DNA from: JBDRMN01 sp043812055 | Lineage (GTDB): Bacteria; Patescibacteriota; Gracilibacteria; JAHISY01 | Reading direction: 5' to 3' | Length of the DNA: 16,415 nt | Assembly: GCA_043812055.1 (NCBI GenBank) | Contig: JBDRMN010000016.1 | Location: 1-16,415, forward strand | Part shown: piece after piece, positions 1 through 7,385 of the stretch | Position numbering within the stretch: the first letter of the stretch is position 1 | How the letters are laid out: each line of letters begins with the position of its first letter | Made by a program: the position numbers and the translations under genes | Notes under the pieces: model-generated | Told to the model about the DNA's origin: nothing | Seen by the model: only the letters and a program-made list of their open reading frames with translations | Databases searched by the model: none

Positions 1-32
1 ACTGAGCCTTTACTAAGTGTATTAGTTCCCAT

Positions 33-52
33 GTGCAGGAATCTACCTGCAC
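33..52. repeat. Short perfect hairpin
   Basis: Arms GTGCAGG (33-39) and CCTGCAC (46-52) flank a 6-nt loop. It lies beyond the terminator of the three-gene operon, in gene-free DNA at the left edge. There is no T-tract, so it is not an obvious terminator. It could belong to the same short-hairpin load seen elsewhere in the window. Confidence 0.5.
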
Positions 53-93
53 CCCTAAGCCATTTACCAATAAATATTGTTGGCATGATTAAT

Positions 94-118
94 GAATGTT
101 AGATGGCGTCTAACATTC
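94..118. repeat. 10-bp-stem hairpin
   Basis: Arms GAATGTTAGA (94-103) and TCTAACATTC (109-118) form a perfect 10-bp stem with a 5-nt loop. It has no adjacent T-run on either strand. It lies between the window edge and the terminator of the minus-strand operon. No ORF of note occupies positions 1-226. A repeat or a protein-binding palindrome are both possible. Confidence 0.55.
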
Positions 119-153
119 CAGTATGTGTCTGAACTTATTCACCGGATATGGTG

Positions 154-208
154 AAAAAGGTGGGGAGGGGGAGAAGCGGAAAGCAATAAAACTTCCGGAT
201 CTCCCACC
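154..208 (-). terminator. Rho-independent terminator of the three-gene operon
   Basis: Read on the minus strand, 18 nt after the stop of the 729-residue gene, an extended hairpin forms. The outer arms are plus-strand GGTGGGGAG (159-167, one bulged G) and CTCCCACC (201-208). An inner stem pairs CGGAA (177-181) with TTCCG (193-197). The minus-strand transcript then runs into five U (plus-strand AAAAA, 154-158). Stem followed by U-tract in the right orientation and place supports a terminator. Confidence 0.65.
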
Positions 209-226
209 TCTAGTCTCGTTTAGCTT

Positions 227-2416
227 TTAGGGAGTGGTTGTGCCAGCACCTTTGGCCCTTAGCTTTTTCAAATGAGGCAAAGCCTTTTTCCATAGTTCTG
301 ATAACGCGTCTCCAGCTTTTGATTTTGCAGCTATAAATTTCTTGTCGGCAAATTCAAGAGTGTATTGGCGGGCGCCTTTGGCAATATCAGTCGTTACACT
401 CTTAATTCTTATCAATCTTTTTTTATAAACTGCTTTTAATTCCAGATCACCAGTAAGCGGATCTTGCTCTATCCAAGTATCACCAACATCTAATCCCAAA
501 TCTTTCCAGTAATCTTTAATAACCGTATTGTAATTATCTTTCCAAAAATCCAGAGCCTCTCTGAGGATATTGCCACCGGCTTTTTTTATCGGTACTACAA
601 TTTTTTCTCCGCCCTCAAAGGTAATTTCCCATAGCTGTTCTCCTACATAAGCAATACTTTTGAATGGATGTTGTTTTAATCCACTAAGCTGAGGTTTTAG
701 ATATTTCCAGGATTCTACTAGACCTTGGTCCCAAACAAATCTCTTAAATTCAATTCCTTTCCCTGTTAGCCAGTTCCCAACTTCTGCGTGATTTTCCCCC
801 CACCAAAGATAGTCTTTTCGAATCTCGCCGCGAATAAAATCTGGAATGCTCAAGAAGTATTTTTCCGGGGATTCACGAAAGACTTCAGCCCAGTTGGCGG
901 TAAAAAAAGTGTGGTCACGACCACCTTCGCTGTGACGTTTGCGGAAGAAATTGATTCCTAAGTTTATTTGGGACTGAGAGTCAGTGGGGATCTCTCTGTG
1001 GATGTCTCCATTAATCTCGAAACCCTCTTTGCCTGCCTTTTTACTTTGCTGGATTAAGAGGGTTAAGTATCCGGATTCCTTAGCACTTTTGAAGTACTTT
1101 CTGCCCATGTGTTTGAAATAGCCATCGAGGGTTTTGTAAGCGACTTCTGGCTGAATCCATTGTCGCTTGCCTTCCACTCTCTTTAGCCTACGAGTGAGAA
1201 TTTCTTTAAATCCTTTTTTATCCGCCCCTCCAGGAGTTTTTGCCTGCAAATAGGCATCACAAAGGTGAGTAATTTTTACTCCACCAAAATTTAGCATTGC
1301 TCGAATTTCTTCCGAGTCGTCTCCGATGATTTCCTCCCTTTTCTCTTTCTGCCCCTTCTCCATTCTGCTTAGGATTGTCTTGGTTACATCGTCGGGATTT
1401 TCTTTACTGAACCAGGCCCGTTCGAGTAATGTTTTTTTATCCTTACTCGCTATACCACTGAGGGTGTTCGCAGCGTACAGAACGATGGCTCCCAAAGTTG
1501 CCTTAGGAGCCTTTTTGTAAACATATTTGATAAGCTTGAAAAGTCCGATAGCCAAAATTCCTGCGCAGACAGCATACTTCCATTTGTCTTTGTCGGGGGC
1601 AGCGTTGAAAGTTTTGACTGCTTCTTGAAAGTTCCCATTGATTACCTGGAAGACCATGCCTTCTCGAATATTTTTATTTTTCTCAAGAGAATTTTTGCGA
1701 GCTTCTGATAAGCCGGGGTGTCTTTTTGGTCTGCGTTCGGCGTAAGCCTCTTTTGCCAGGATTAAACGTCCTCTGATAATTTGTAGGTAATTTGAATTTG
1801 CTGGATTAACATCACTGCCGAAAATATTTCCAACATCTCTACCGTTTTTGCCCTGGCGTCGAATTACACCACTCTTACCGAAGAAATGCTCGTAGACTTT
1901 TTTGGTCGTATCATCGTCGTCAAACCAGTTGTCCGGATCACTGAATTTCAAGTGTTCCTTTTTGTTTCCGTATGTTTTTTTGATGTATGTATCTAGACGG
2001 TCAATGTCAAATTCATAGTCGCTCTGCAATTGTGTGTCTAAAGCTGCTGCTTTTGCTTTTATATTCTTATGAACATTAATTTTTTCCTTCATCAATTTCA
2101 TAAAGGCGATTTTGTAGTCATCTTTACCAGTTGTTATTTTAGCTATCTCGGCAAAATGCTTTGGGGCTAGGCTTGGAAAGGCGGTCTTGAGATCATCGAA
2201 CACAGCAACAGAAGGAATGTCAGCTCCGGATTTTTTCTTGGCATCTAGCCAAGCCTCAACCTGGTCAAGCTCGTCCTTTCTCCCAACGGTTTCAAATTCA
2301 TCAATGATTTCTTTTTTGATGTTTGGTGTAGTTTTCAGGAACACAGTCCTTTTCTCCAGCCAGAAATTTTTTGGCAGAAATTCATTTCTAAACGGTCTGG
2401 AATTTATTTCAGACAT
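227..2416 (-). CDS. Hypothetical protein, 729 aa, central hydrophobic segments
   Basis: I do not recognise the family. The N-terminal ~270 residues are charged and look largely helical, with an acidic patch (WFDDDD, about 164-169). Residues about 281-297 (YAVCAGILAIGLFKLIK) and 306-322 are hydrophobic and may form one or two membrane spans. They are followed by about 400 mostly soluble residues rich in Lys, Trp and aromatics. No catalytic motif stands out. It is the last gene of a minus-strand trio: its ATG lies 2 nt after the TAA of the 554-residue gene, so translational coupling is likely, and a terminator follows its stop. The start has no Shine-Dalgarno. It is long and unbroken, so it is a real gene, but its function is unknown. 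Confidence 0.85.
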   Translation of the reverse strand: MSEINSRPFRNEFLPKNFWLEKRTVFLKTTPNIKKEIIDEFETVGRKDELDQVEAWLDAKKKSGADIPSVAVFDDLKTAFPSLAPKHFAEIAKITTGKDDYKIAFMKLMKEKINVHKNIKAKAAALDTQLQSDYEFDIDRLDTYIKKTYGNKKEHLKFSDPDNWFDDDDTTKKVYEHFFGKSGVIRRQGKNGRDVGNIFGSDVNPANSNYLQIIRGRLILAKEAYAERRPKRHPGLSEARKNSLEKNKNIREGMVFQVINGNFQEAVKTFNAAPDKDKWKYAVCAGILAIGLFKLIKYVYKKAPKATLGAIVLYAANTLSGIASKDKKTLLERAWFSKENPDDVTKTILSRMEKGQKEKREEIIGDDSEEIRAMLNFGGVKITHLCDAYLQAKTPGGADKKGFKEILTRRLKRVEGKRQWIQPEVAYKTLDGYFKHMGRKYFKSAKESGYLTLLIQQSKKAGKEGFEINGDIHREIPTDSQSQINLGINFFRKRHSEGGRDHTFFTANWAEVFRESPEKYFLSIPDFIRGEIRKDYLWWGENHAEVGNWLTGKGIEFKRFVWDQGLVESWKYLKPQLSGLKQHPFKSIAYVGEQLWEITFEGGEKIVVPIKKAGGNILREALDFWKDNYNTVIKDYWKDLGLDVGDTWIEQDPLTGDLELKAVYKKRLIRIKSVTTDIAKGARQYTLEFADKKFIAAKSKAGDALSELWKKALPHLKKLRAKGAGTTTP

Positions 2417-2418
2417 TC

Positions 2419-4083
2419 TTAATGGCTTGCTTTACTTTTCCAAGGTTTTTCGGAAAAGGGCCGATGCTTTAAATCAAAAAGTGATTTTTTATTGTGTTTT
2501 TTGTGAGTCTTAGACGCATGCTTTTCAACTTTCTCTCCCCATTTTTTTTCATTTGCCTCTAGCTCAATTGTTCTAGCATTTCCTGCCATAGTCGCTTTAG
2601 CGTTCTTTTTCGTATTTTTCTTCTCACCCTTTATTTTCATACGGCGCTGCTCCCTCGCGGTAATTTTTTTGATTGGAGGTTTGATTATTTTTCTGTAAGC
2701 CCATTTGATTGGGGCAGTGATGGGTCGAAGCACATCCTCGACGGCGTGATAGGCACCACGACCCACATTGGCAATTCCTCTACCCGTATGGGCAGTCAAA
2801 CGCACAACGGTATTTCTCACTGTGAACTGGGCTCCGCGCCTGAGGCAGTACAAAATAAAATGAGGCACGGAAAGTGGTAAGCCTGCACTGTACCAGGCGA
2901 ACTTGCCCCATCCGCCTTTGGGCATCCATAATTTATCTGGCGAACGCTTACTTTTATCAAGCGTAAAAGTATTTTTGATTCCGTTCCGGAAAGTATCCTC
3001 CTTGCGTTTTTCAGACTTAGCTTTTGCTTCTGTGGCAGCTTCGTCAGCATCTTCTGAAACAGTATCACTTGCTGGTGATTCTACTTGAGCTATTCCCGAT
3101 GTATCCACACCTACTTTTATTTTTTCTGCTTCAGCTATCTCTACTTCAGGCAGTGGCGCAATAGCTGGTTTCTGGACGGGCACCGTTTTCCTAGTGTGTT
3201 CCGGATCTAGATCAATTTGATGAGTGCTAGCGAGATGACCGTGAGTATTAGGCTTACGCCTTAATATTTTTGCCATACGAGAACGGTTATCCCTAACGAC
3301 TCTTTCTATGTCACCAGCCCTTTCGTTCCGGAGCTGCTCGATTCTTTTGAAGGCACCCTTAAACATTTCCATTATTTCAGCTGGAGGAATTTTGCCGGTA
3401 GTGAGATCGTTTTCTTTACTGGCAGCACGAATCTGACGATGGACCAAATTGACGACAGCCTCACTAGCCTGATTACCAGTTATCGCACCGTAGGCTGATA
3501 GCCCAGCTGCAAAAGGTAAATTAATTTCTTCTAAAATCTCTACTCCAATATCGTACATTCTGTTGCCGTACGTAGGATTTCTCGCGCCGTGACCTTTTAA
3601 AAGCTGACTAACATGTTCAGCTTGTTTGAGCTCAGGTCGTAGCTGAAAGGCGTTTGTGGCCAAAAAATCTCTAAGTTTTGATTCTCCAGTTCCCGCCTCA
3701 CGAACTTCGTTAATACGGGTTTGATTAGAATGTATGGCGTTTTGAATATTCTTCAATATTACTTTGGCACCATGTTCTCGCATTCTCGCCCTTATGATTG
3801 ACCAACTAAAGGGGTTGAATGTGCTTTTTGGGAGTTGATCCCACGTTCGACTACGAGCGATATCACGAGCAATGTTTGTGGGATAGGTTATGGTTACATC
3901 GCCTCGGGGTGTTCCCGTAACCATTTCAACTACCTCGTGGCCAATATTTTGTAGGGCGACATTAGGACTATTCAAAAGATCTTGAAGTAATATGATAGCA
4001 GCATCTAAATCACCATCGCTGCTCCTTAAGCTGGCGAGAGATGCATCAATTAGCGGTTCTTCTGTAGTTTGATCAACAGCCAT
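2419..4083 (-). CDS. Hypothetical protein, 554 aa, basic Lys-rich C-terminus
   Basis: Not recognised. Residues 1-270 look helical and soluble. Residues about 300-365 form a low-complexity linker rich in Pro, Ala and Glu. Residues about 395-415 (YSAGLPLSVPHFILYCLRR and around) are moderately hydrophobic and could touch or cross the membrane. The last ~85 residues are strongly basic, with many Lys and a His/Lys cluster near 523-534, as in proteins binding nucleic acid or acidic polymers. It is the middle gene of the minus-strand trio: 6 nt after the 83-residue gene and 2 nt before the 729-residue gene. The ATG is preceded by an A-rich stretch without Shine-Dalgarno. The close packing suggests the three products work together, but nothing shows how. 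Confidence 0.85.
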   Translation of the reverse strand: MAVDQTTEEPLIDASLASLRSSDGDLDAAIILLQDLLNSPNVALQNIGHEVVEMVTGTPRGDVTITYPTNIARDIARSRTWDQLPKSTFNPFSWSIIRARMREHGAKVILKNIQNAIHSNQTRINEVREAGTGESKLRDFLATNAFQLRPELKQAEHVSQLLKGHGARNPTYGNRMYDIGVEILEEINLPFAAGLSAYGAITGNQASEAVVNLVHRQIRAASKENDLTTGKIPPAEIMEMFKGAFKRIEQLRNERAGDIERVVRDNRSRMAKILRRKPNTHGHLASTHQIDLDPEHTRKTVPVQKPAIAPLPEVEIAEAEKIKVGVDTSGIAQVESPASDTVSEDADEAATEAKAKSEKRKEDTFRNGIKNTFTLDKSKRSPDKLWMPKGGWGKFAWYSAGLPLSVPHFILYCLRRGAQFTVRNTVVRLTAHTGRGIANVGRGAYHAVEDVLRPITAPIKWAYRKIIKPPIKKITAREQRRMKIKGEKKNTKKNAKATMAGNARTIELEANEKKWGEKVEKHASKTHKKHNKKSLFDLKHRPFSEKPWKSKASH

Positions 4084-4089
4084 TTTATT

Positions 4090-4341
4090 TTAGAGATGAT
4101 TTAGAAATGGGAATTCACGGGAGTTAATTTTTACCAAGGTTTCTAACTCTTCAAGAGTATCAGCTCGACCTAGATCTACACATATCGTGCCTACCGTTAC
4201 AGGGTCTACCTTGGCCTTCTCCAGTGCTCCGGCCAACGCTTTCTTAATTTTCTCTTCGAGCTGAATGTACGGCAAAGATTCACGCTCATTTTTTTCTTTG
4301 GGGGCGTGCGCATGGGTTTTTGTATGTGTAGCTGTAGTCAT
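4090..4341 (-). CDS. Hypothetical small protein, 83 aa, first gene of trio
   Basis: Not recognised. The N-terminal ~20 residues are Thr/His/Lys-rich and probably disordered. Residues about 24-47 are helix-like (LEEKIKKALAGALEKAK) and a second helix-like stretch covers 60-72 (DTLEELETLVKI). There is one Cys (54) and no membrane segment. The gene begins a tightly spaced minus-strand operon, 6 nt before the 554-residue gene. A promoter-like sequence (TTGATT, 17 bp, TAAAAT) ends 25 bp before its ATG. Both position and promoter support a real gene; its function is unknown. Confidence 0.7.
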   Translation of the reverse strand: MTTATHTKTHAHAPKEKNERESLPYIQLEEKIKKALAGALEKAKVDPVTVGTICVDLGRADTLEELETLVKINSREFPFLNHL

Positions 4342-4366
4342 TTTATTTGGGGTTTTAAATCATACT

Positions 4367-4395
4367 ATTTTACCAAAAAACCACCCGAAAATCAA
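4367..4395 (-). promoter_or_regulatory. Putative promoter of the three-gene operon
   Basis: On the minus strand, TTGATT (plus 4390-4395) and TAAAAT (plus 4367-4372) are separated by 17 bp. The -10 ends 25 bp before the ATG of the 83-residue gene, giving an expected leader of under 20 nt. The -35 overlaps a perfect 12-bp palindrome, ATCAAGCTTGAT (4391-4402), which could be an operator. Confidence 0.5.
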
Positions 4396-4436
4396 GCTTG
4401 ATAAGCAATTTTTCGGCTTATTTCCGTGGATTTGGC

Positions 4437-4565
4437 AGGGAACAGGTTTTTTGCCTTCGCCAACAACCTTCGCCAACAGCCTATGCCAAGGCTTCGGCCG
4501 TCAAGAGGCTACGGCGGACAAGCAGGGAACAGGGAACAGTTACCAGTTACTAGTGACTACTAACG
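4437..4565. repeat. Intergenic repeat cluster with 7-bp phased units
   Basis: This is the main content of the ~300-bp gap between the 83-residue gene and the FecR-type gene. Two AGGGAAC-type units begin at 4437. Two 13-bp direct copies starting CCTTCGCCAACA lie at 4454-4466 and 4467-4479. A small hairpin pairs GCCGT (4497-4501) with ACGGC (4511-4515). Five or six units in strict 7-bp register then run from 4524 to 4565, from AGGGAAC twice through AGTTACC, AGTTACT and AGTGACT. The register resembles the short tandemly repeated heptanucleotide sequences known from cyanobacteria. The rest of the gap (4566-4639) shows nothing clear. Confidence 0.75.
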
Positions 4566-4639
4566 ACCCCTTGGCAGGTTCAGGGCTATCCGACCTCGCC
4601 TTTCGGTTTCGGTGAGCTTTGCGGCGGACTGCGCGCTTC

Positions 4640-6145
4640 TTATTCTTCTTCGGGCGCGTACGTAATCTTAATCGTCACTGAACTCTTGTCTCCCGATTCA
4701 CTCACCGCCTCAATCGTGTACTCATTTTCACCGATTTCGAGGTTTTCGTACTCGGTGTCGGCATTGTAGGTCCAGGTGCTGCTGCCCGGTTCGAAACGGC
4801 TGAGTTCGTATTCGTTGACCAGGACTTTCACGGTTCCCTCCGGGACGGTTCCGGAGAAATGAACCGGAGTCTCGGTGATGGTAGCGCCGTCGAGAGGTTC
4901 GGTGACCTCCGGGGGAGCGAAGGTACTACTGCCAATTGCTGGCACGCCATCGGTAGATTGGGTCGTGCTTTCTGGTTCTTGGTCTGTGCCCCCTTCCGAT
5001 TCATTTGTGCTATCTTCCGTTTCTGTGTCTTCTGCTGGGCTAGTCGGGCTGTAGCTGATTTGGAAGAGGGTCGGCAAAGAACGGTTACCGTCGGCGTCGA
5101 TAGCGACGACTTTGTAGTTATTGAGCCCTGCTTTCAGATTGCCGAACCCAGTCGAGGCGTTGTAGCTCCATTCTCCGGAGCCGGCCTTGAACTGGCCGAG
5201 AGCGTAGGGAGTGTCGGCATCAAACTGGACTTCCACTTTGGCGGCAGCCGGAGAAACTTTCCCCTCCACTTTAACCGGCTCGCTACTTGCCGCGATATTA
5301 CCGTTTTCGGTTATGACCAGGGGAGCCGGGAGATTAATAGGATCGGCTGTTCCCTCAGCCTCTTCCTCACCGGGTGTTTCCGCCGTCTCAGTTTTTTCCG
5401 TTCCCTCAGTCGCTCCACCTGTCATCGCCAGATAAAAATTCGAACTCTTGATCTCGTCCGGAGTTGCTTTCACGAGATCCAGCTCACCGCCGATACGGAG
5501 TAGGTTCACGCGCCGTTCGGAAACCTCGAGAGTCTGGCCGGGTTCGAGAACGAAGCTCTTGAGCTCAGGGCTTTTGGGTTTCTGGGGGTCGAGGATGGTG
5601 GTAGTCGCTCCGCCGCTAATTACACTAATCACATCTTCCTTTTCGTTCGTCGTCATGAGGAAGCTTCCCGCGGTGTCGCAGACAGAAAGGAAGTTGCTGG
5701 TGATAATGAAGTCACTGTTCGCCGTGCCGGCGACTATCCAGGCGGATCCGCGCGCGAGGTCCAAATCGATAGTCTTTTTGGTCATGGAGTTTTGTAGCTC
5801 ACGGATCATAATCTCGCTGCCTGCGTCCAGAGTGAGGATAGTTCCGTCATCGAAGGCTAAAACGGCTTTCCCGTCGGCTTCGGTCTTGACTCCTTCACCG
5901 GAGCTCAGGGAACTGACCGCACCGACGATTTTCCAGGATTCCGTGGCGGGTAGATAGACGGCTACTTCCCCCGTGATTTCGGTGAGTTCCGCTTTACCGG
6001 AGATGCCTAGCCTTCCACCATTCTCATTTTCTCCGCTTAGACCCCAGAGTCGGATTGACAGCGCGGCCACCACACCGAGACTAACAATTATCAAAAAGGG
6101 CAGGATGTAATCTTTGGAGCTACGGGCAGGGGGCTGAGGATTCAT
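4640..6145 (-). CDS. Membrane-anchored FecR-domain protein with two Ig-like repeats
   Basis: The 501 residues show a short cytoplasmic N-terminus, one transmembrane helix (about 13-35), and a FecR-like beta-rich domain (about 55-185). Its pattern is a repeated hydrophobic strand with a GTILTLDAGSEIMI-type core. A Thr/Glu-rich linker (244-270), an Ig-like module (about 272-367), a second acidic linker (368-408) and a second Ig-like module (410-497) follow. The two modules align with each other: VKVEGKV/VHFSGTV, GEWSYNA/STWTYNA and NNYKVVAID/NEYTIEAVS. FecR domains act in envelope signalling or as surface scaffolds; with no anti-sigma region or sigma factor nearby, a surface or scaffold role is more likely (inference). 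It lies 79 bp after the 128-residue gene on the same strand. The long plus-strand ORFs opposite it are shadows. Confidence 0.85.
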   Translation of the reverse strand: MNPQPPARSSKDYILPFLIIVSLGVVAALSIRLWGLSGENENGGRLGISGKAELTEITGEVAVYLPATESWKIVGAVSSLSSGEGVKTEADGKAVLAFDDGTILTLDAGSEIMIRELQNSMTKKTIDLDLARGSAWIVAGTANSDFIITSNFLSVCDTAGSFLMTTNEKEDVISVISGGATTTILDPQKPKSPELKSFVLEPGQTLEVSERRVNLLRIGGELDLVKATPDEIKSSNFYLAMTGGATEGTEKTETAETPGEEEAEGTADPINLPAPLVITENGNIAASSEPVKVEGKVSPAAAKVEVQFDADTPYALGQFKAGSGEWSYNASTGFGNLKAGLNNYKVVAIDADGNRSLPTLFQISYSPTSPAEDTETEDSTNESEGGTDQEPESTTQSTDGVPAIGSSTFAPPEVTEPLDGATITETPVHFSGTVPEGTVKVLVNEYELSRFEPGSSTWTYNADTEYENLEIGENEYTIEAVSESGDKSSVTIKITYAPEEE

Positions 6146-6224
6146 AAAAATTAAAATTAAATGACGGCAAAAACCGACAGAAATTTAGCAAAAACTCTTT
6201 GCCCCTACAAACAGCTGCACAAAA

Positions 6225-6611
6225 TTACTGTTCAGAACCAGCAATCGCCCGGGCGACTGGGCTGCTGCTTTTCAGACTTTCGATGGAGATGATGCGGTCG
6301 CGGTTGATGAGCTTGGGTCCGTTTTTGTCATCGCGTTTGACGAGCTTGCTCTCGTCATCGTAGCGGAAGTAATAAACGTTGCGCAGTTCCAGAAAACCAT
6401 TGCGCCGATCAGCCGTTACTCTGCCGAAGTATACCTCTCCGGTATCGAGCTCGACCGCTTGATGGGTATTCGGGTCAACATCTGGACTGACTACGGAGTT
6501 CAGGAGAAAATTCGTCCGCAAAAGTAAAACAATCGCCAGCGCTGTCAAGAGTAGGATCACCAAAAGCGAAAGTGTGTGGTGCTTGGTGGGGTGGTGGATC
6601 GAGAGAGTCAT
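6225..6611 (-). CDS. Single-pass membrane protein, tandem paralogue 1 (128 aa)
   Basis: Residues about 13-38 form one strongly hydrophobic helix. A small beta-rich domain outside follows: ELDTGEVYFGRV (54-65), LRNVYYFRY (76-84), KLVKRD (89-94) and LINRDRIISIESL (101-113). The 139-residue neighbour shows the same sequence landmarks in the same order, so the two are tandem duplicates. The family, with its LDTG..YFG and VYYF motifs, looks like an uncharacterised group I associate with CPR genomes (recollection, not checked). No function is known. It probably sits in the cytoplasmic membrane with its C-terminus outside. It precedes the FecR-type gene on the same strand and may be co-transcribed with it; it also has a promoter-like sequence of its own. 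Confidence 0.8.
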   Translation of the reverse strand: MTLSIHHPTKHHTLSLLVILLLTALAIVLLLRTNFLLNSVVSPDVDPNTHQAVELDTGEVYFGRVTADRRNGFLELRNVYYFRYDDESKLVKRDDKNGPKLINRDRIISIESLKSSSPVARAIAGSEQ

Positions 6612-6638
6612 GGTGCAGGGTGGAGAAAAGTATCCGCG

Positions 6639-6660
6639 GCTAAAATTTTAGCAATATTGC
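6639..6660. promoter_or_regulatory. Two fused palindromes, possible operator
   Basis: GCTAAAATTTTAGC (6639-6652) is a perfect 14-bp palindrome that shares GC with a second perfect one, GCAATATTGC (6651-6660). CCGCGG (6634-6639) abuts on the left. They lie 28-49 bp before the ATG of the 128-residue gene and contain its putative -10 box, so repressor binding here would block transcription (inference). Confidence 0.45.
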
Positions 6661-6673
6661 GGGACATACCCAA
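6645..6673 (-). promoter_or_regulatory. Putative promoter of the 128-aa gene
   Basis: On the minus strand, TTGGGT (plus 6668-6673) and TAAAAT (plus 6645-6650) are 17 bp apart. The -10 ends 33 bp before the ATG. The -35 matches consensus only in its TTG, so the call rests mainly on the -10 and spacing. Confidence 0.4.
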
Positions 6674-6715
6674 AAACAAGTCTTGCCAGAATATGGATTT
6701 GAGGTTTTTTCTATA

Positions 6716-7135
6716 TTACTTTTTTGACTCCTGATATTTGCGGATGGCTTTCACGACGGGACTGGTCTCCTGGAGGTTTTCGGTGGTGAGAATCCGGTCG
6801 CGATTGATCGTGAGGGTATCCTGCGGAGCATGCGCTTCGCGGCCGCGTTTCACGAGCTTGGTCTTGTCTCCCTCGAGGAAGTAGTACACATCGGTGAGCG
6901 AAACTGCTTCGTCATTGATTTTGCTTACTTTGCCGAAATAAGTTTCACCGGTGTCGAGGTGAATAGCTTGATAGCTGTCTGTGTCGATTGTCCCGATTAC
7001 CGAGCCGCGGAGGTTTTCGCCACTGAAAAAGAATGTCCCAATGATAACGAGTACCACCGCAACGGCGACCACCGCTACTGCCTGATACTTGCGATCAGAA
7101 CTTATTTTTTGGATGAGGGTGCGCAGGGAGAGCAT
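6716..7135 (-). CDS. Single-pass membrane protein, tandem paralogue 2 (139 aa)
   Basis: It has a short basic N-terminus, a transmembrane helix (about 18-37, VAVVAVAVVLVIIGTFFF) and a small extracytoplasmic domain. That domain carries IHLDTGETYFGKV (58-70), LTDVYYFLEGD (80-90), KLVKRG (93-98) and INRDRILTTENL (110-121). These match the downstream 128-residue paralogue residue for residue at many positions, and both end with a SPV..AI helix. The function is unknown. It begins a likely minus-strand group with the paralogue (104 bp away) and the FecR-type gene. A good promoter candidate precedes it. The plus-strand ORF overlapping it is a shadow. Confidence 0.8.
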   Translation of the reverse strand: MLSLRTLIQKISSDRKYQAVAVVAVAVVLVIIGTFFFSGENLRGSVIGTIDTDSYQAIHLDTGETYFGKVSKINDEAVSLTDVYYFLEGDKTKLVKRGREAHAPQDTLTINRDRILTTENLQETSPVVKAIRKYQESKK

Positions 7136-7158
7136 TGGGAATAGTTAAAGCAGGGTTT

Positions 7159-7186
7159 ATTTTAAGAGAATTTATTTTTTTCGCAA
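7159..7186 (-). promoter_or_regulatory. Putative promoter of the paralogue/FecR group
   Basis: On the minus strand, TTGCGA (plus 7181-7186), 16 bp and TAAAAT (plus 7159-7164) are seen. The -10 ends 23 bp before the ATG of the 139-residue gene, and the spacer is A/T-rich. The same -10 hexamer recurs upstream of several other genes here. Confidence 0.5.
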
Positions 7187-7268
7187 ATGTTTTTTCAGGA
7201 ACGGTGTTGGATAATTCCGGGCTACAGTTTGGTTCGCCGGACAAGACTTCATAAAATCTCTCCCAAAC

Positions 7269-7289
7269 CCCCTCTTTACCAAAGAGGGG
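7269..7289. repeat. 9-bp-stem hairpin with 3-nt loop
   Basis: Arms CCCCTCTTT (7269-7277) and AAAGAGGGG (7281-7289) form a perfect stem around loop ACC. It lies in the 250-bp region between divergently transcribed genes, where a terminator is not expected. This favours a dispersed repeat. The rest of that region holds the two outward promoters. Confidence 0.65.
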
Positions 7290-7335
7290 ACTGTGCGTCT
7301 CTCGCCGTTTTTTCTACTTCTTTGTCAGGGGCCGC

Positions 7336-7364
7336 TTTTTATTCTTAACGGAGGCGGTTAAAAT
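7336..7364 (+). promoter_or_regulatory. Weak putative leuC promoter
   Basis: TAAAAT (7359-7364) lies 21 bp before the leuC ATG. TTTTTA (7336-7341), 17 bp upstream, is only a poor -35. The call rests on the recurring -10 hexamer and its position. No attenuator or T-box structure was noticed. Confidence 0.3.
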
Positions 7365-7385
7365 AACTCTGTTCTAAGCACAAAA

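Noticed and set aside
4566..4639. Terminator after the FecR-type gene
   Set aside because: Only weak stems (CCGA/TCGG) and no T-tract on the minus strand.
4859..5503. 214-aa plus-strand ORF opposite the FecR-type gene
   Set aside because: It is an antisense shadow: low-complexity, Cys/Arg/Phe-rich translation with no domain, while the minus strand has clear TM, FecR and Ig-like structure.
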